A stretch of DNA of 64,000 bases from Fibrella rubiginis (GCF_017353185.1 NZ_JAFMYV010000017.1:1-64000); one strand, 5' to 3'; positions 54,097-62,074 are shown, counted from the stretch's first letter. Translations and numbers: made by a program. The notes: a model not told the origin generated them from the letters alone.

Positions 54097-54217
54097 TTAC
54101 AAGTCTAAGGTTTAACGTCTAAACGGTCCGCCGTCGCGGTTGCTTCGCGCTCAACCGGGTAAAGCGCAAAGCAACCGCGACGGCGGACCGTTTAGACGTT
54201 AAACCTTAGACTTGTAA
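54097..54217. repeat. 54-bp-arm inverted repeat between the MarR and nucleotidyltransferase genes
   Basis: Arms 54097-54150 and 54164-54217 with one mismatch and a 13-nt spacer. It starts 6 nt past the MarR stop and ends 14 nt before the next ATG. In size and plan it matches the palindrome at 30796-30917, but the sequence is unrelated apart from a short CGCTTCGC-like motif at the apex. Confidence 0.92.
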
Positions 54218-54230
54218 CTTCCCCTAAACC

Positions 54231-54815
54231 ATGCAACCTACCCCCGTTATTCCCGCCCAACCTATGCTCGACCGATTCGTGGGTCTGATGCAGGTGGCGG
54301 GTGCGTTTTACCGGGGGAACGCGGCCAACCCACCCAAAGCCATGGACATTTCGCAGGAGGACGTACAAACCCTGTTTCGGAGTTTAAACGCGCATGGTGT
54401 GCAGTACTTGCTGGTAGGTGGCATGGCTAACATTGTTCACGGCTATATCCGCACTACCGAAGACCTTGATTTATGGATTCGGGTGGGTGATGAAAACAAA
54501 GCCCATTTAGTGCAGGCATTGGCCGAAAACGAGGTGGCTGGAGCTGAGTTGTTGTTGAATGTACCCTTACTCTTCGACTGGTCTACTGTATCGGTGGGCA
54601 AAGGAGGCTTTACGCTGGATATGGGACATTCGCTGAAAGCGTTCGCCGATGAGGCATTTGATGCCTGCTATGCCCGCGCCCGCCAGGCCATGTTTAACGA
54701 TGTTCCCTTTAAAGTACTCAACCTGAACGATTTAATTACCGAAAAAAAGGCCGTTGGTCGCCCAAAAGACCTTGGCGATATTGATGAACTAACTAAATTA
54801 ATTGAACGCGGATAA
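54231..54815 (+). CDS. Nucleotidyltransferase-fold protein
   Basis: 194 aa. Pol-beta-like nucleotidyltransferase with YLLVGGMANIVHGYIRTTEDLDLWI: the GG and the D-x-D pair are intact. Resembles the nucleotidyltransferase components of AbiEii/MNT-type systems. No HEPN or AbiEi-like partner is next to it. A start at 54345 (MDISQED) is also possible, since relatives begin near there. It sits between two palindromes, in the middle of what would otherwise be a MarR-fadN unit. Confidence 0.75.
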   Translation: MQPTPVIPAQPMLDRFVGLMQVAGAFYRGNAANPPKAMDISQEDVQTLFRSLNAHGVQYLLVGGMANIVHGYIRTTEDLDLWIRVGDENKAHLVQALAENEVAGAELLLNVPLLFDWSTVSVGKGGFTLDMGHSLKAFADEAFDACYARARQAMFNDVPFKVLNLNDLITEKKAVGRPKDLGDIDELTKLIERG

Positions 54816-54822
54816 AGGATTC

Positions 54823-54921
54823 TGACAGGATTTCAGGATGAACAGGATTTCCCTTTCTCCACCCATTTGATCGGAAGCAAAAAGGAAACCCTGTCAATCT
54901 TGACATCCTGATAATCCTGTC
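54823..54921. repeat. Imperfect inverted repeat of CAGGATT-type words
   Basis: TGACAGGATTTCAGGATG (54823-54840) pairs imperfectly with CATCCTGATAATCCTGTCA (54903-54921) and related words fill the arms. The CAGGATT...AATCCTG text is a repeat type I recall from several phyla. It lies between the nucleotidyltransferase gene and fadN. Confidence 0.65.
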
Positions 54922-54935
54922 AAAAAATTAATCTC

Positions 54936-57371
54936 ATGGAAGCCACTCTCGAAAAACCCAAGACACAACTAAAGAACCGCAGCATCCGGCGCGTAGCCGT
55001 GCTGGGATCAGGCATTATGGGGTCGCGCATCGCGGCGCACTTTGCCAACATCGGCGTCGACGTATTGCTGCTGGACATGGTTCCGCGCGAACCAAATGCT
55101 GCCGAAGCGGCCAAAGGCCTCACGACCAATCACCCCGCTGTGCGCAACCGGATGGTGAACGATGCCTGGCAGACTATGCTTAAAGCGTCGCCAGCGTCCC
55201 TCTACAGCCCCAAATTTGCCGACCGCGTGAAGCTGGGCAACTTCGACGATAACCTCAAAGACATCGCCAGTTACGACTGGGTGATTGAAGTCATCGTGGA
55301 GCGGCTCGACATCAAACAGTCGCTGTATGAGCGTGTTGAGCAGTTCCGGAAGCCCGGCACCCTCATTACCAGCAACACGTCGGGCATTCCGATGCATTTG
55401 CTGGTGGAAGGCCGTAGCGACGATTTCCGCCGAAATTTTTGTGGGACTCACTTCTTCAATCCCCCCCGCTACCTGCGCCTGCTTGAGATCATTCCCGGTC
55501 CCGACACCGATCCTGCGATCATCGACTTCCTGATGCATTATGGCGATCTGTATTTGGGCAAAACCACCGTACTCTGCAAAGACACCCCCGGCTTCATTGC
55601 CAACCGCCTCGGCATCTTTGCTATGGTGCAGACCATCCGCGTGGCCGAAGAGATGGGCCTGACGGTAGAAGAAGTAGATAAGTTGACCGGCCCGGTGGTT
55701 GGTCGGCCAAAGTCAGGTACGTTCCGGCTGTCGGATGTAGTGGGTCTGGATACGACCGTTAATGTGGCAGGCAACCTGGTGAAGGTGGCACATGACGAGT
55801 CGCGGGCGGCGTTTGAACTGCCTTCGACCATGCAGAAACTGTATGATAACAAGTGGCTTGGCGATAAGACGGGGCAGGGTTTTTACAAAAAAACGAAAGA
55901 TGAGAAGGGCAAAACGGCGATCCTGGCCCTGAACCTGAAAACGTTTGAGTACGAGCCGTCGCAGAAAGTAAAATTTGCCACGCTGGAAAGCACCAAGGCC
56001 ATCGACAGCCTGCGCAAGCGGTTTTCGGTGCTGCTGGCTGGCACGGATAAGGCCGGTGAATTCTACCGCCGTACCTTCGCCGACGCTTTCCAGTACGCTA
56101 CCAACCGCATTCCCGAAGTAGCCGACGAACTGTACAAAATCGACGAGGCGATCAAAGCAGGCTTTGGCTGGCAGATGGGCCTGTTCGAAACCTGGGATGC
56201 CATTGGCGTGCCGCAGGGTATAGACATGATGGAAAAGCTGGACCGTAAACCTGCCCAGTGGGTTTACGACATGGCGGCCAGTGGAGCTACGAGCTTTTAT
56301 AGAACCGAGAAAGGCAAAAAGCAGTATTACGACATCCCGTCGAAAACCTATAAGACTATTCCGGGCACCGAGTCGTTTATTATCCTCGAAAGCCTGAGCG
56401 ACAACATCATCTGGAAAAATGCCGGTTCGGCTATCTACGACCTTGGCGACGGCATTATCAACCTCGAATTCCGGTCGAAGATGAACACCTTCGGCGCCGA
56501 AGTGATTGAGGGTGTGAATAAGGCTATCTCATTGGCTGAGAAGGACTTCCGTGGTTTGGTGATCGGTAACGATTCCACCGAGGCATTCTCGGCGGGGGCC
56601 AATTTGGCAACGTTGTTTATGTTTGCCCTGGAGCAGGAATATGACGAAATCAACCTGATGATTGCGCAATTCCAGCAAACCATGATGCGGACGCGTTATT
56701 CGTCGATACCCGTAGTGGGTGCACCGCACTCGCTGGCCTTGGGTGGTGGTTGCGAAATAAACCTTCACTGCGACCGCGTGGTAGCACATTCGGAGACGTA
56801 CATGGGCTTGGTGGAAGTAGGCGTGGGCCTGATTCCCGCGGGTGGTGGCACCAAAGAAATGGCCGCCCGCTGCTCGGACCTCTACCAAACCGGTGATCCA
56901 GAGCTGAACATTCTGCAAAGCGCGTTTATGAACATCGCTACAGCGAAAGTGTCGACTTCGGCGCAGGAGGCCCGCGAGATGAACTACCTGCTGCCCTCGG
57001 CGCAGATTGTGCTAAACCGCAGCCGCCAAATCGCCGAAGCCAAGCAGGTGGCTATCGAACTGGCCGAAAATGGCTACACCCAACCCAAACCCCGCACCGA
57101 CATTAAGGTGCAGGGCAAAACGGGCATTGCCTTGTTCAAAGCGGGTATCACAGCCATGAAAATGGGCCGCTTCATCTCCGACCACGACCTGAAAATCGCC
57201 GACAAGCTAGCCTACGTCATTTGCGGCGGCGACCTCAGCAGTCCACAAACCGTGACCGAAAAATACCTCCTCGACCTGGAGCGCGAAGCTTTCCTCTCCC
57301 TCACCGGCGAGAAGAAAACCCTGGAGCGCATCCAGAGTCTCTTGCAGGGCGGCAAGCCGTTACGGAATTAG
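54936..57371 (+). CDS. fadN: 3-hydroxyacyl-CoA dehydrogenase/enoyl-CoA hydratase fusion
   Basis: 811 aa. Beta-oxidation enzyme with the NAD-dependent 3-hydroxyacyl-CoA dehydrogenase domain first (VAVLGSGIMGSRIAAHFANI; catalytic His in FCGTHFFNPP), a C-terminal HCDH domain, and the crotonase/enoyl-CoA hydratase domain last (VGAPHSLALGGGCEINLHCD). The domain order is that of FadN and not of FadB. The usual thiolase and acyl-CoA dehydrogenase partners do not follow; an accessory insertion does. The last 111 nt are duplicated 0.8 kb downstream. Confidence 0.92.
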   Translation: MEATLEKPKTQLKNRSIRRVAVLGSGIMGSRIAAHFANIGVDVLLLDMVPREPNAAEAAKGLTTNHPAVRNRMVNDAWQTMLKASPASLYSPKFADRVKLGNFDDNLKDIASYDWVIEVIVERLDIKQSLYERVEQFRKPGTLITSNTSGIPMHLLVEGRSDDFRRNFCGTHFFNPPRYLRLLEIIPGPDTDPAIIDFLMHYGDLYLGKTTVLCKDTPGFIANRLGIFAMVQTIRVAEEMGLTVEEVDKLTGPVVGRPKSGTFRLSDVVGLDTTVNVAGNLVKVAHDESRAAFELPSTMQKLYDNKWLGDKTGQGFYKKTKDEKGKTAILALNLKTFEYEPSQKVKFATLESTKAIDSLRKRFSVLLAGTDKAGEFYRRTFADAFQYATNRIPEVADELYKIDEAIKAGFGWQMGLFETWDAIGVPQGIDMMEKLDRKPAQWVYDMAASGATSFYRTEKGKKQYYDIPSKTYKTIPGTESFIILESLSDNIIWKNAGSAIYDLGDGIINLEFRSKMNTFGAEVIEGVNKAISLAEKDFRGLVIGNDSTEAFSAGANLATLFMFALEQEYDEINLMIAQFQQTMMRTRYSSIPVVGAPHSLALGGGCEINLHCDRVVAHSETYMGLVEVGVGLIPAGGGTKEMAARCSDLYQTGDPELNILQSAFMNIATAKVSTSAQEAREMNYLLPSAQIVLNRSRQIAEAKQVAIELAENGYTQPKPRTDIKVQGKTGIALFKAGITAMKMGRFISDHDLKIADKLAYVICGGDLSSPQTVTEKYLLDLEREAFLSLTGEKKTLERIQSLLQGGKPLRN
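57261..57371 (+). repeat. Direct repeat, copy 1: 3' end of fadN
   Basis: These 111 nt, ending at the fadN stop, are repeated at 58105-58214 with about a dozen substitutions and one deleted base. The copies bracket the antitoxin/PIN pair. Confidence 0.85.
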
Positions 57372-57389
57372 AAAACCTACAAGATTTTG

Positions 57390-57424
57390 AAAAGAGACCT
57401 TCCCGCAACGGGAGGTCTCTTTTT
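57390..57424 (+). terminator. Intrinsic terminator of fadN
   Basis: Nearly perfect stem (57390-57405 with 57409-57423; AAAAGAGACC..TTCCCG paired to CGGGA..GGTCTCTTTT), 3-nt loop and T-run, 18 nt after the stop. Confidence 0.88.
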
Positions 57425-57473
57425 CCTGGATAGATTTGTTGAGAGAACACAAGACGGTATAGCTGATCTATTT

Positions 57474-57638
57474 ATGAAAACGACAAAACCACTAGCCACG
57501 CGTGAGTTGGATAAGTCAGATAAACGCAAAAAAAAGCGGAATCTAGATAACAGCTCGCTGAGGTCGCTTTTCGGTAAAAGTCCTGATAATATCTGGGATA
57601 AGGATATCCATACAGGAGAAGGAAATTTTAGCTTCTGA
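57474..57638 (+). CDS. Probable antitoxin of a PIN-domain toxin
   Basis: 54 aa from the ATG at 57474; the open frame runs up to a TTG at 57387, inside the fadN terminator. Lys/Arg-rich and probably disordered (MKTTKPLATRELDKSDKRKK, ending DKDIHTGEGNFSF). Its TGA overlaps the ATG of the PIN gene by one base (TGATG). Size, charge and coupling fit a type II antitoxin, although no DNA-binding fold is obvious. Confidence 0.65.
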   Translation: MKTTKPLATRELDKSDKRKKKRNLDNSSLRSLFGKSPDNIWDKDIHTGEGNFSF

Positions 57639-58099
57639 TGGACGAAATTATCCTCGACACTATCGTATTCGATTATTTGACCCGCAACCAGAAGGCTCTG
57701 TCAGCTACTGCTCGTGAGCGAATTGAGCAAGCTGATACAGTTTACGTAAGTGTAATAAGCATATGGGAATTAGCCAATCATGTTCGTGAAGGTCTAATCG
57801 TCCTGAATGCTGATTTTGACAGTGCCTACCAAGGAGCGTTGCAGACCCTGGGACTTACCTTGCTAGACATACAATGGTCTGCGCTTCGCTACCTGGCCAC
57901 CTTCGATTATCAGGTTATCAGCAAACCCTGGCAACGGACAATCAACGAAGTGGTCACCACGGGTGTGAAGCAGGAGTTGCACAAAGACCCTTTCGACCGC
58001 ATGATCATCGCTCATGGCTTGGCGATGAATTTGCCCGTTGTTTCTCCAGATACACTTTTCCCTTATTATGCAGACAGGGGTTTGCGGGTTGTGTGGTGA
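57638..58099 (+). CDS. PIN-domain toxin (VapC-like ribonuclease)
   Basis: 153 aa. PIN fold with acidic residues expected for Mg-dependent RNase activity: D7 in IILDTIVFDYL, E44 in ISIWELA, D117/D120 in KDPFDRMIIAHGLAM, D138 in VVSPDTLF. Together with the overlapping upstream frame it forms a toxin-antitoxin pair. It is directly followed by a decayed copy of the fadN 3' end. Confidence 0.82.
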   Translation: MDEIILDTIVFDYLTRNQKALSATARERIEQADTVYVSVISIWELANHVREGLIVLNADFDSAYQGALQTLGLTLLDIQWSALRYLATFDYQVISKPWQRTINEVVTTGVKQELHKDPFDRMIIAHGLAMNLPVVSPDTLFPYYADRGLRVVW

Positions 58100-58104
58100 A
58101 CTCG

Positions 58105-58214
58105 AAATACTTCCTCGACCTGGAGTGCGAAGCCTTCCTCTCCCTCACTGGCGAGAAAAAAACCTGGAGCGCATCCAAAGTCTATTACAGGGCGGTAAGC
58201 CGTTGAAAAATTAG
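58105..58214 (+). pseudogene. Decayed copy of the fadN 3' end (direct repeat, copy 2)
   Basis: Matches 57261-57371 over about 110 nt, from AAATAC through the final TTAG. It has one deleted C (CCC to CC after GAGAAAAAAA) that shifts the frame. It has no start and no function. The repeat bracketing the toxin pair suggests that the module entered at the end of fadN, carrying or duplicating its tail. Confidence 0.85.
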
Positions 58215-58295
58215 AATTTTGCATTTCTTGCAAAGAAGATTACTAAAGTTATAAGTGATCTTCTTTGGATTATTTTTAAATGTGCAAAAATACTT

Positions 58296-59042
58296 GTGGA
58301 TAAAGAATCAATAGCATTAGCAAAAACTGCTGCTTTGAAAGCGACTTTTGAGTCGTTCGTCGCATCGTCAAGAACGAGTTTTAGGTGGAGTGAGATCTGG
58401 CCACAACTTGACATGTACAAATCTGTTATATCAGAGTTAAAACAATTGAACAGTGGTTTATTTAGTGACATTCCGCTCGTTAGTATTCCCGCTAGTCAGA
58501 AAGATTATAATGGAGACGATGTTTGTTACACAAATAATCTAATTCCATTTGTGGCAAGCTTGGGATATATATTAGATGTTAACTCACATGTTCGAATTGG
58601 AGAAAAGCAGATGGAATTATCCAAACCTAAACGCATATTCATCACTCATGGTAGAAGCAAAGAATGGTACAAGATTCAAACGTTTTTAGAACGTACAATG
58701 GATATTCCAACTTTAGAATTGGCACAAGAGGCCAATCAGGGGCGGACAGTTCTTCAGAAGCTTGATGAAGAGTCTAACAAATGTAGCATCGCTGTTATCG
58801 TAATGACGGGTGATGACATTGACGCAGATGGTACAGTAAAAGCACGTGAGAATGTTATGCACGAAATTGGTTTCTTTCAAGGTAAATATGGTCTTGGTAA
58901 TGTAGTTCTACTACATGAAAGCGGAGTAAATATCCCAAGTAATATTCAAGGTCTTGTATATATTTCTTTTCCAAAAGACACGGCAGAAGCAGCAGAAGGC
59001 GCAATTGCAAGAGAGTTGAAAGTCATTTTACCAAATAGGTAG
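58296..59042 (+). CDS. TIR-like domain protein (predicted nucleotide-binding/NADase effector family)
   Basis: 248 aa from a GTG. An N-terminal helical region (1-108) is followed by a TIR-like domain (112-248) with FITHGRSKEW, EANQGRTVLQKLDEES, ARENVMHEIGFFQGKYG (candidate catalytic E190) and SNIQGLVYISF. This is the pattern I associate with the CAP12/Pycsar-effector-type TIR family (Pfam TIR_2-like group, PF10137). Such domains cleave NAD+ in anti-phage systems. The gene is AT-rich compared with its neighbours, a sign of transfer. No cyclase gene is present. Confidence 0.72.
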   Translation: MDKESIALAKTAALKATFESFVASSRTSFRWSEIWPQLDMYKSVISELKQLNSGLFSDIPLVSIPASQKDYNGDDVCYTNNLIPFVASLGYILDVNSHVRIGEKQMELSKPKRIFITHGRSKEWYKIQTFLERTMDIPTLELAQEANQGRTVLQKLDEESNKCSIAVIVMTGDDIDADGTVKARENVMHEIGFFQGKYGLGNVVLLHESGVNIPSNIQGLVYISFPKDTAEAAEGAIARELKVILPNR

Positions 59043-59048
59043 TTTAAT

Positions 59049-59291
59049 ATGGCATCCATGCACAGCCCTTCTCATCTTGGCAAGATCTTAAAGGGGCTTT
59101 ATTTAGATGGTGCAGACTTAACTGTCACGCAGGCGGCGGGCGCGTTGGGAATTAGCCGCAAGACTCTATCGCAGATCATCAATGGTCATGCGGGCATTAG
59201 CGCGCCGATGGCGTTGCTGCTGGCGCAGGCGTTCCCGACAACGACACCGCAGTTGTGGCTGAATCTACAACTGCAGTACGATCTCTGGTAG
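59049..59291 (+). CDS. HigA-type HTH antitoxin, cut short by an in-frame TAG
   Basis: 80 aa. HigA/XRE helix-turn-helix (PSHLGKILKGLYLDGADLTV; QAAGALGISRKTLSQIINGH; LWLNLQLQYDLW). It starts 6 nt after the TIR-like gene. The usual HigA C-terminus follows in frame after the TAG (AQQKPIPVVAPLW, ending at TAA 59364-59366), so a CAG-to-TAG change probably shortened a 105-aa protein. No HigB lies next to it; its partner may be the TIR-like protein. Confidence 0.68.
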   Translation: MASMHSPSHLGKILKGLYLDGADLTVTQAAGALGISRKTLSQIINGHAGISAPMALLLAQAFPTTTPQLWLNLQLQYDLW

Positions 59292-59414
59292 GCACAGCAA
59301 AAGCCTATTCCAGTGGTTGCGCCCCTCTGGCAACCGCAGCATGAAACCGCAAGTGCACGGCGTTAACAGAGCTAAATCAATAAATCTGTATGATTTTGGA
59401 AACCTCATAGGTTT

Positions 59415-59452
59415 AAAAAAAGGCCATTCCTGGGCAGGAATGGCCTTTTTTT
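59415..59452. terminator. Terminator behind the accessory module
   Basis: Perfect 17-bp arms (59415-59431 and 59436-59452; core GGCCATTCCT) with a 4-nt loop. A-run before and T-run after make it bidirectional. Confidence 0.88.
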
Positions 59453-59542
59453 GTTTCTTCGATCAGGACGAACGAAGAGAGTAACATCATGCCTGAACAG
59501 CTTGCTCAAAAGGCAACCATCACTCTTAAATAAGCTTTTCAT

Positions 59543-61510
59543 CTACCGCTTCCGTTCAATCCTCAGCACAAAGCCACCGCCCGGTGCCAGATGAACGGGA
59601 ATTGTGTCGGTGCGGCTGATAGAACGGGTGGTGAGTTGGTAATCGACGGGGTTCCGATCGGCGTTAGGTCCGTCGGTGCAGGTGGTGAGCGTGTATGTAC
59701 CGGGACCGAGGAAGTCGAGCCGGAGAGACAAGTCGCGGGCGGTCCAGTCGTTGAGACCACCTACGTACCAGGTGTCGCTGTTGCGGCGGGCCGTTATGAG
59801 GTAATCGCCGAGTTTAGCAGCGAGGATACGCGTTTCGTCATAGGTGGTGGGTAGTTGGCCCAGAAATTCCATGAATGCGGGTTCGAGCATGGCCTGCGAT
59901 GGGTTGCCCGAAAAAATCTGTATCGGACTGTCGTAGACCACGAACATCGCCAGTTGGTGCCCCCGCGTCCCCTGCGACATCACCTTGCCCGGAATGGGCT
60001 GAAACTGTTTCGCCGTAGCGTTTTCTAACAGGCCCGGCTCGTAGTCCATTGGCCCGGCCACCATGCGGATAAAGGGCAACAGAAGGTCGTGTTCGGGCGT
60101 GGCTTTGCGGCTCCAGGCGTTGTATTCCGACCCCAGTACCCCTTCGCGGGTGATGGCGTTGGGGTATGTGCGGTCGAAACCTGCCGGTTTGAACGCGCCG
60201 TGAAACATGATCATGATCTTGCGACGGGCGCAGGCTTCGGCTACACGCTGATAAAACCGCACCATCGGCTGATCGTCGCGGTCCATGAAATCGGTCATGA
60301 TAAAATCGACGCCCCAGCGTTCAAATTGCGCCAGAGCCGGTTCCAATTGCCGGTCGAGCGTCGCGGCCAACGTCCAGAAACTGAGCCGAACACCTTTCTC
60401 ACGGGCGTAGGCAATCAGTTCCGGTACGTTCAGTTCCGGCTTGATCTTAAACAAATCGTTGACGTCCGACCAGCCCGCGTCGAGCAGGATACGATCAAAT
60501 CCGAAGCGTTTGGCGAAGTCGACATAGAACTTGTAGGTGGCTGTGTTGACGCCCGCCCGGAACGGTACGTTGAAGAGGTTAATGTCGGTGATCCACTCAT
60601 CGGTGCACTTGCCGGGACGTACCCAGGATACATCACCAAGCCGGTTGGGGGTCGCCAGCCGATAGACCAGGTCGGAGGCGGGCAGGTCGCGGTCTTGCCC
60701 AATCACCAGTACCCGCCAGGGAAACGTCCGCGTCCCGGCTGTACGAGCAATGTAATCAGCCCGACGCGTGACGACGGCCTGTGGGTAATCGCCGCCGACC
60801 ATTTTTTCGGCCATTGGGTAGGGCGCGAACACGCCCCGTAGCCCCGTACCATCGCGGGCGAGAAACATGCCGGGGTAGTCGAGCAGATCCGATTCGGTAA
60901 TGACTACGCGCGGCCCGGTGGCGGCAGCGGCCAATACGGGTGAGAAACATAACGTACTATCCGGCACTTGATCGAGTGGCCGAATCTGGTACAGTTCTTC
61001 AAACGATGTGTGGAATCGATCGGCTTCGCGGCGGGGCTGTACGGGCGGGTAGTAAAGCGTCGGGTTGTTCGCCAGCGTAAAACGGGCCTCCTCATCGCGG
61101 ATGGTGATCGAATCGGGCAGGACCGTGCGGAACCGGTACGCCACGCCGTCGTCGTACACGCGGAAGATGAGGTCGAATTTCTCCCGAAACTGAAGTATCA
61201 GTTCATTGTAATGGTCGCGCACAAGGCGGCGTTTGATGGCAACGGGGGCAATAATACTGTCGCGCACAGTTCGCACCTGACTCCGGCGTAGTGCGGCCCT
61301 TCGGCCCAACTGCCGTCCATCTGCTAGGGTCATCGAAATCGCCGATGGTTCCACGAGGGGTTGCCCGGCGTAGCTAACGCTAAACCGAATACGGTCGGTT
61401 GTTTCGACCATCAGGGTTAATTGCCCGTTAGGCGAGGCAAGGGTAGCTGGGCGGGGAGGGGCTGCCCAGGTTGGCGCAGAGAGCAATAAAAACAGATAAA
61501 GCGAACGCAT
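59543..61510 (-). CDS. Glycoside hydrolase family 97 protein
   Basis: 655 aa from the ATG at 61510, which starts a signal peptide (LYLFLLLSAPTWA); the open frame begins 23 codons further up. GH97 N-terminal beta-sandwich (ASPNGQLTLMVE), catalytic (beta/alpha)8 barrel (RILLDAGWSDVNDLF, WGVDFIMTDFMDRDDQ, FHGAFKPAGFDRTYPN) and C-terminal beta domain. Family members cleave alpha-glucosides or alpha-galactosides in the periplasm; the FHGAFKP retaining-type motif may point to the alpha-galactosidase branch. No SusC/D genes are adjacent. Confidence 0.9.
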   Translation of the reverse strand: MRSLYLFLLLSAPTWAAPPRPATLASPNGQLTLMVETTDRIRFSVSYAGQPLVEPSAISMTLADGRQLGRRAALRRSQVRTVRDSIIAPVAIKRRLVRDHYNELILQFREKFDLIFRVYDDGVAYRFRTVLPDSITIRDEEARFTLANNPTLYYPPVQPRREADRFHTSFEELYQIRPLDQVPDSTLCFSPVLAAAATGPRVVITESDLLDYPGMFLARDGTGLRGVFAPYPMAEKMVGGDYPQAVVTRRADYIARTAGTRTFPWRVLVIGQDRDLPASDLVYRLATPNRLGDVSWVRPGKCTDEWITDINLFNVPFRAGVNTATYKFYVDFAKRFGFDRILLDAGWSDVNDLFKIKPELNVPELIAYAREKGVRLSFWTLAATLDRQLEPALAQFERWGVDFIMTDFMDRDDQPMVRFYQRVAEACARRKIMIMFHGAFKPAGFDRTYPNAITREGVLGSEYNAWSRKATPEHDLLLPFIRMVAGPMDYEPGLLENATAKQFQPIPGKVMSQGTRGHQLAMFVVYDSPIQIFSGNPSQAMLEPAFMEFLGQLPTTYDETRILAAKLGDYLITARRNSDTWYVGGLNDWTARDLSLRLDFLGPGTYTLTTCTDGPNADRNPVDYQLTTRSISRTDTIPVHLAPGGGFVLRIERKR

Positions 61511-61597
61511 TCGTTGAGCGTATGAATTAAGCTGAGGTTTCTGTAAGGAGTAAAGTAGCCACTCTTTTTCGAAAAACACAGGTACGTTGTATGCTAC

Positions 61598-61925
61598 TCA
61601 CCGATGCTTACCCGCCTTTTCGAGACCATAATAAAGTGAGTAGCCGGTGGCGTCGGGTTCGGTGAAGGCAGGAAGGGTACTGGTCAATTGCCTGCCGCTG
61701 GGACTGATTTTCACGCTGATCCCATAGGATGATCGATGGACTAATCACCACCGTAAAATGAGTTTTCCCGCCTTTGGGCAACTGGTCAGATGTGGATTTA
61801 CCAAGGCGGTTGAGCCCTAGCTGGGATAGCTCGTCATTAGTCCGAAGAGCCTGCCGATGCAGGTAACGGGGGCCTCTACCGTCAGCGAAAATTTGCTGAG
61901 GGGCCTTAATTGCCTCGTCAATCAT
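61598..61925 (-). pseudogene. Probable remnant of a frameshifted coding region
   Basis: The 564-nt gap between GH97 and leuA has no convincing intact gene. A frame beginning at 61925 reads protein-like (SDQLPKGGKTHFTVVISPS) to about 61745, then turns basic and repetitive. A second frame continues sensibly (YGISVKISPSGRQLTSTLPA, then FTEPDATGYSLYYGLEKAG) to a stop at 61598. One indel would join them. I cannot name the parent. Confidence 0.35.
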
Positions 61926-62029
61926 GGGGCGGTCTGCCTGATCTGACCATGAGGTAATTGGGCAATTTATAACCGTTATAGCGCCTTCAATAACAGACTT
62001 CTGTCAGTAGCGTGTAGCAACAGGCACAT

Positions 62030-62062
62030 AAAAACAAAAAGCCTCCGCTACATAGCGGAGGC
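62030..62062 (-). terminator. Intrinsic terminator of leuA
   Basis: Perfect 10-bp stem (62041-62050 with 62053-62062, GCCTCCGCTA), 2-nt loop; leftward it is followed by TTTTTGTTTTT. Confidence 0.85.
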
Positions 62063-62074
62063 TCAGCTTAAATG

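Noticed and set aside
54231..54815. MNT/HEPN or AbiE toxin-antitoxin module
   Set aside because: Only the nucleotidyltransferase is present; no HEPN or AbiEi-like partner is adjacent.
58280..58296. ATG at 58280 as the start of the TIR-like gene
   Set aside because: It is out of frame with the conserved protein; the GTG at 58296 is the first start in frame.
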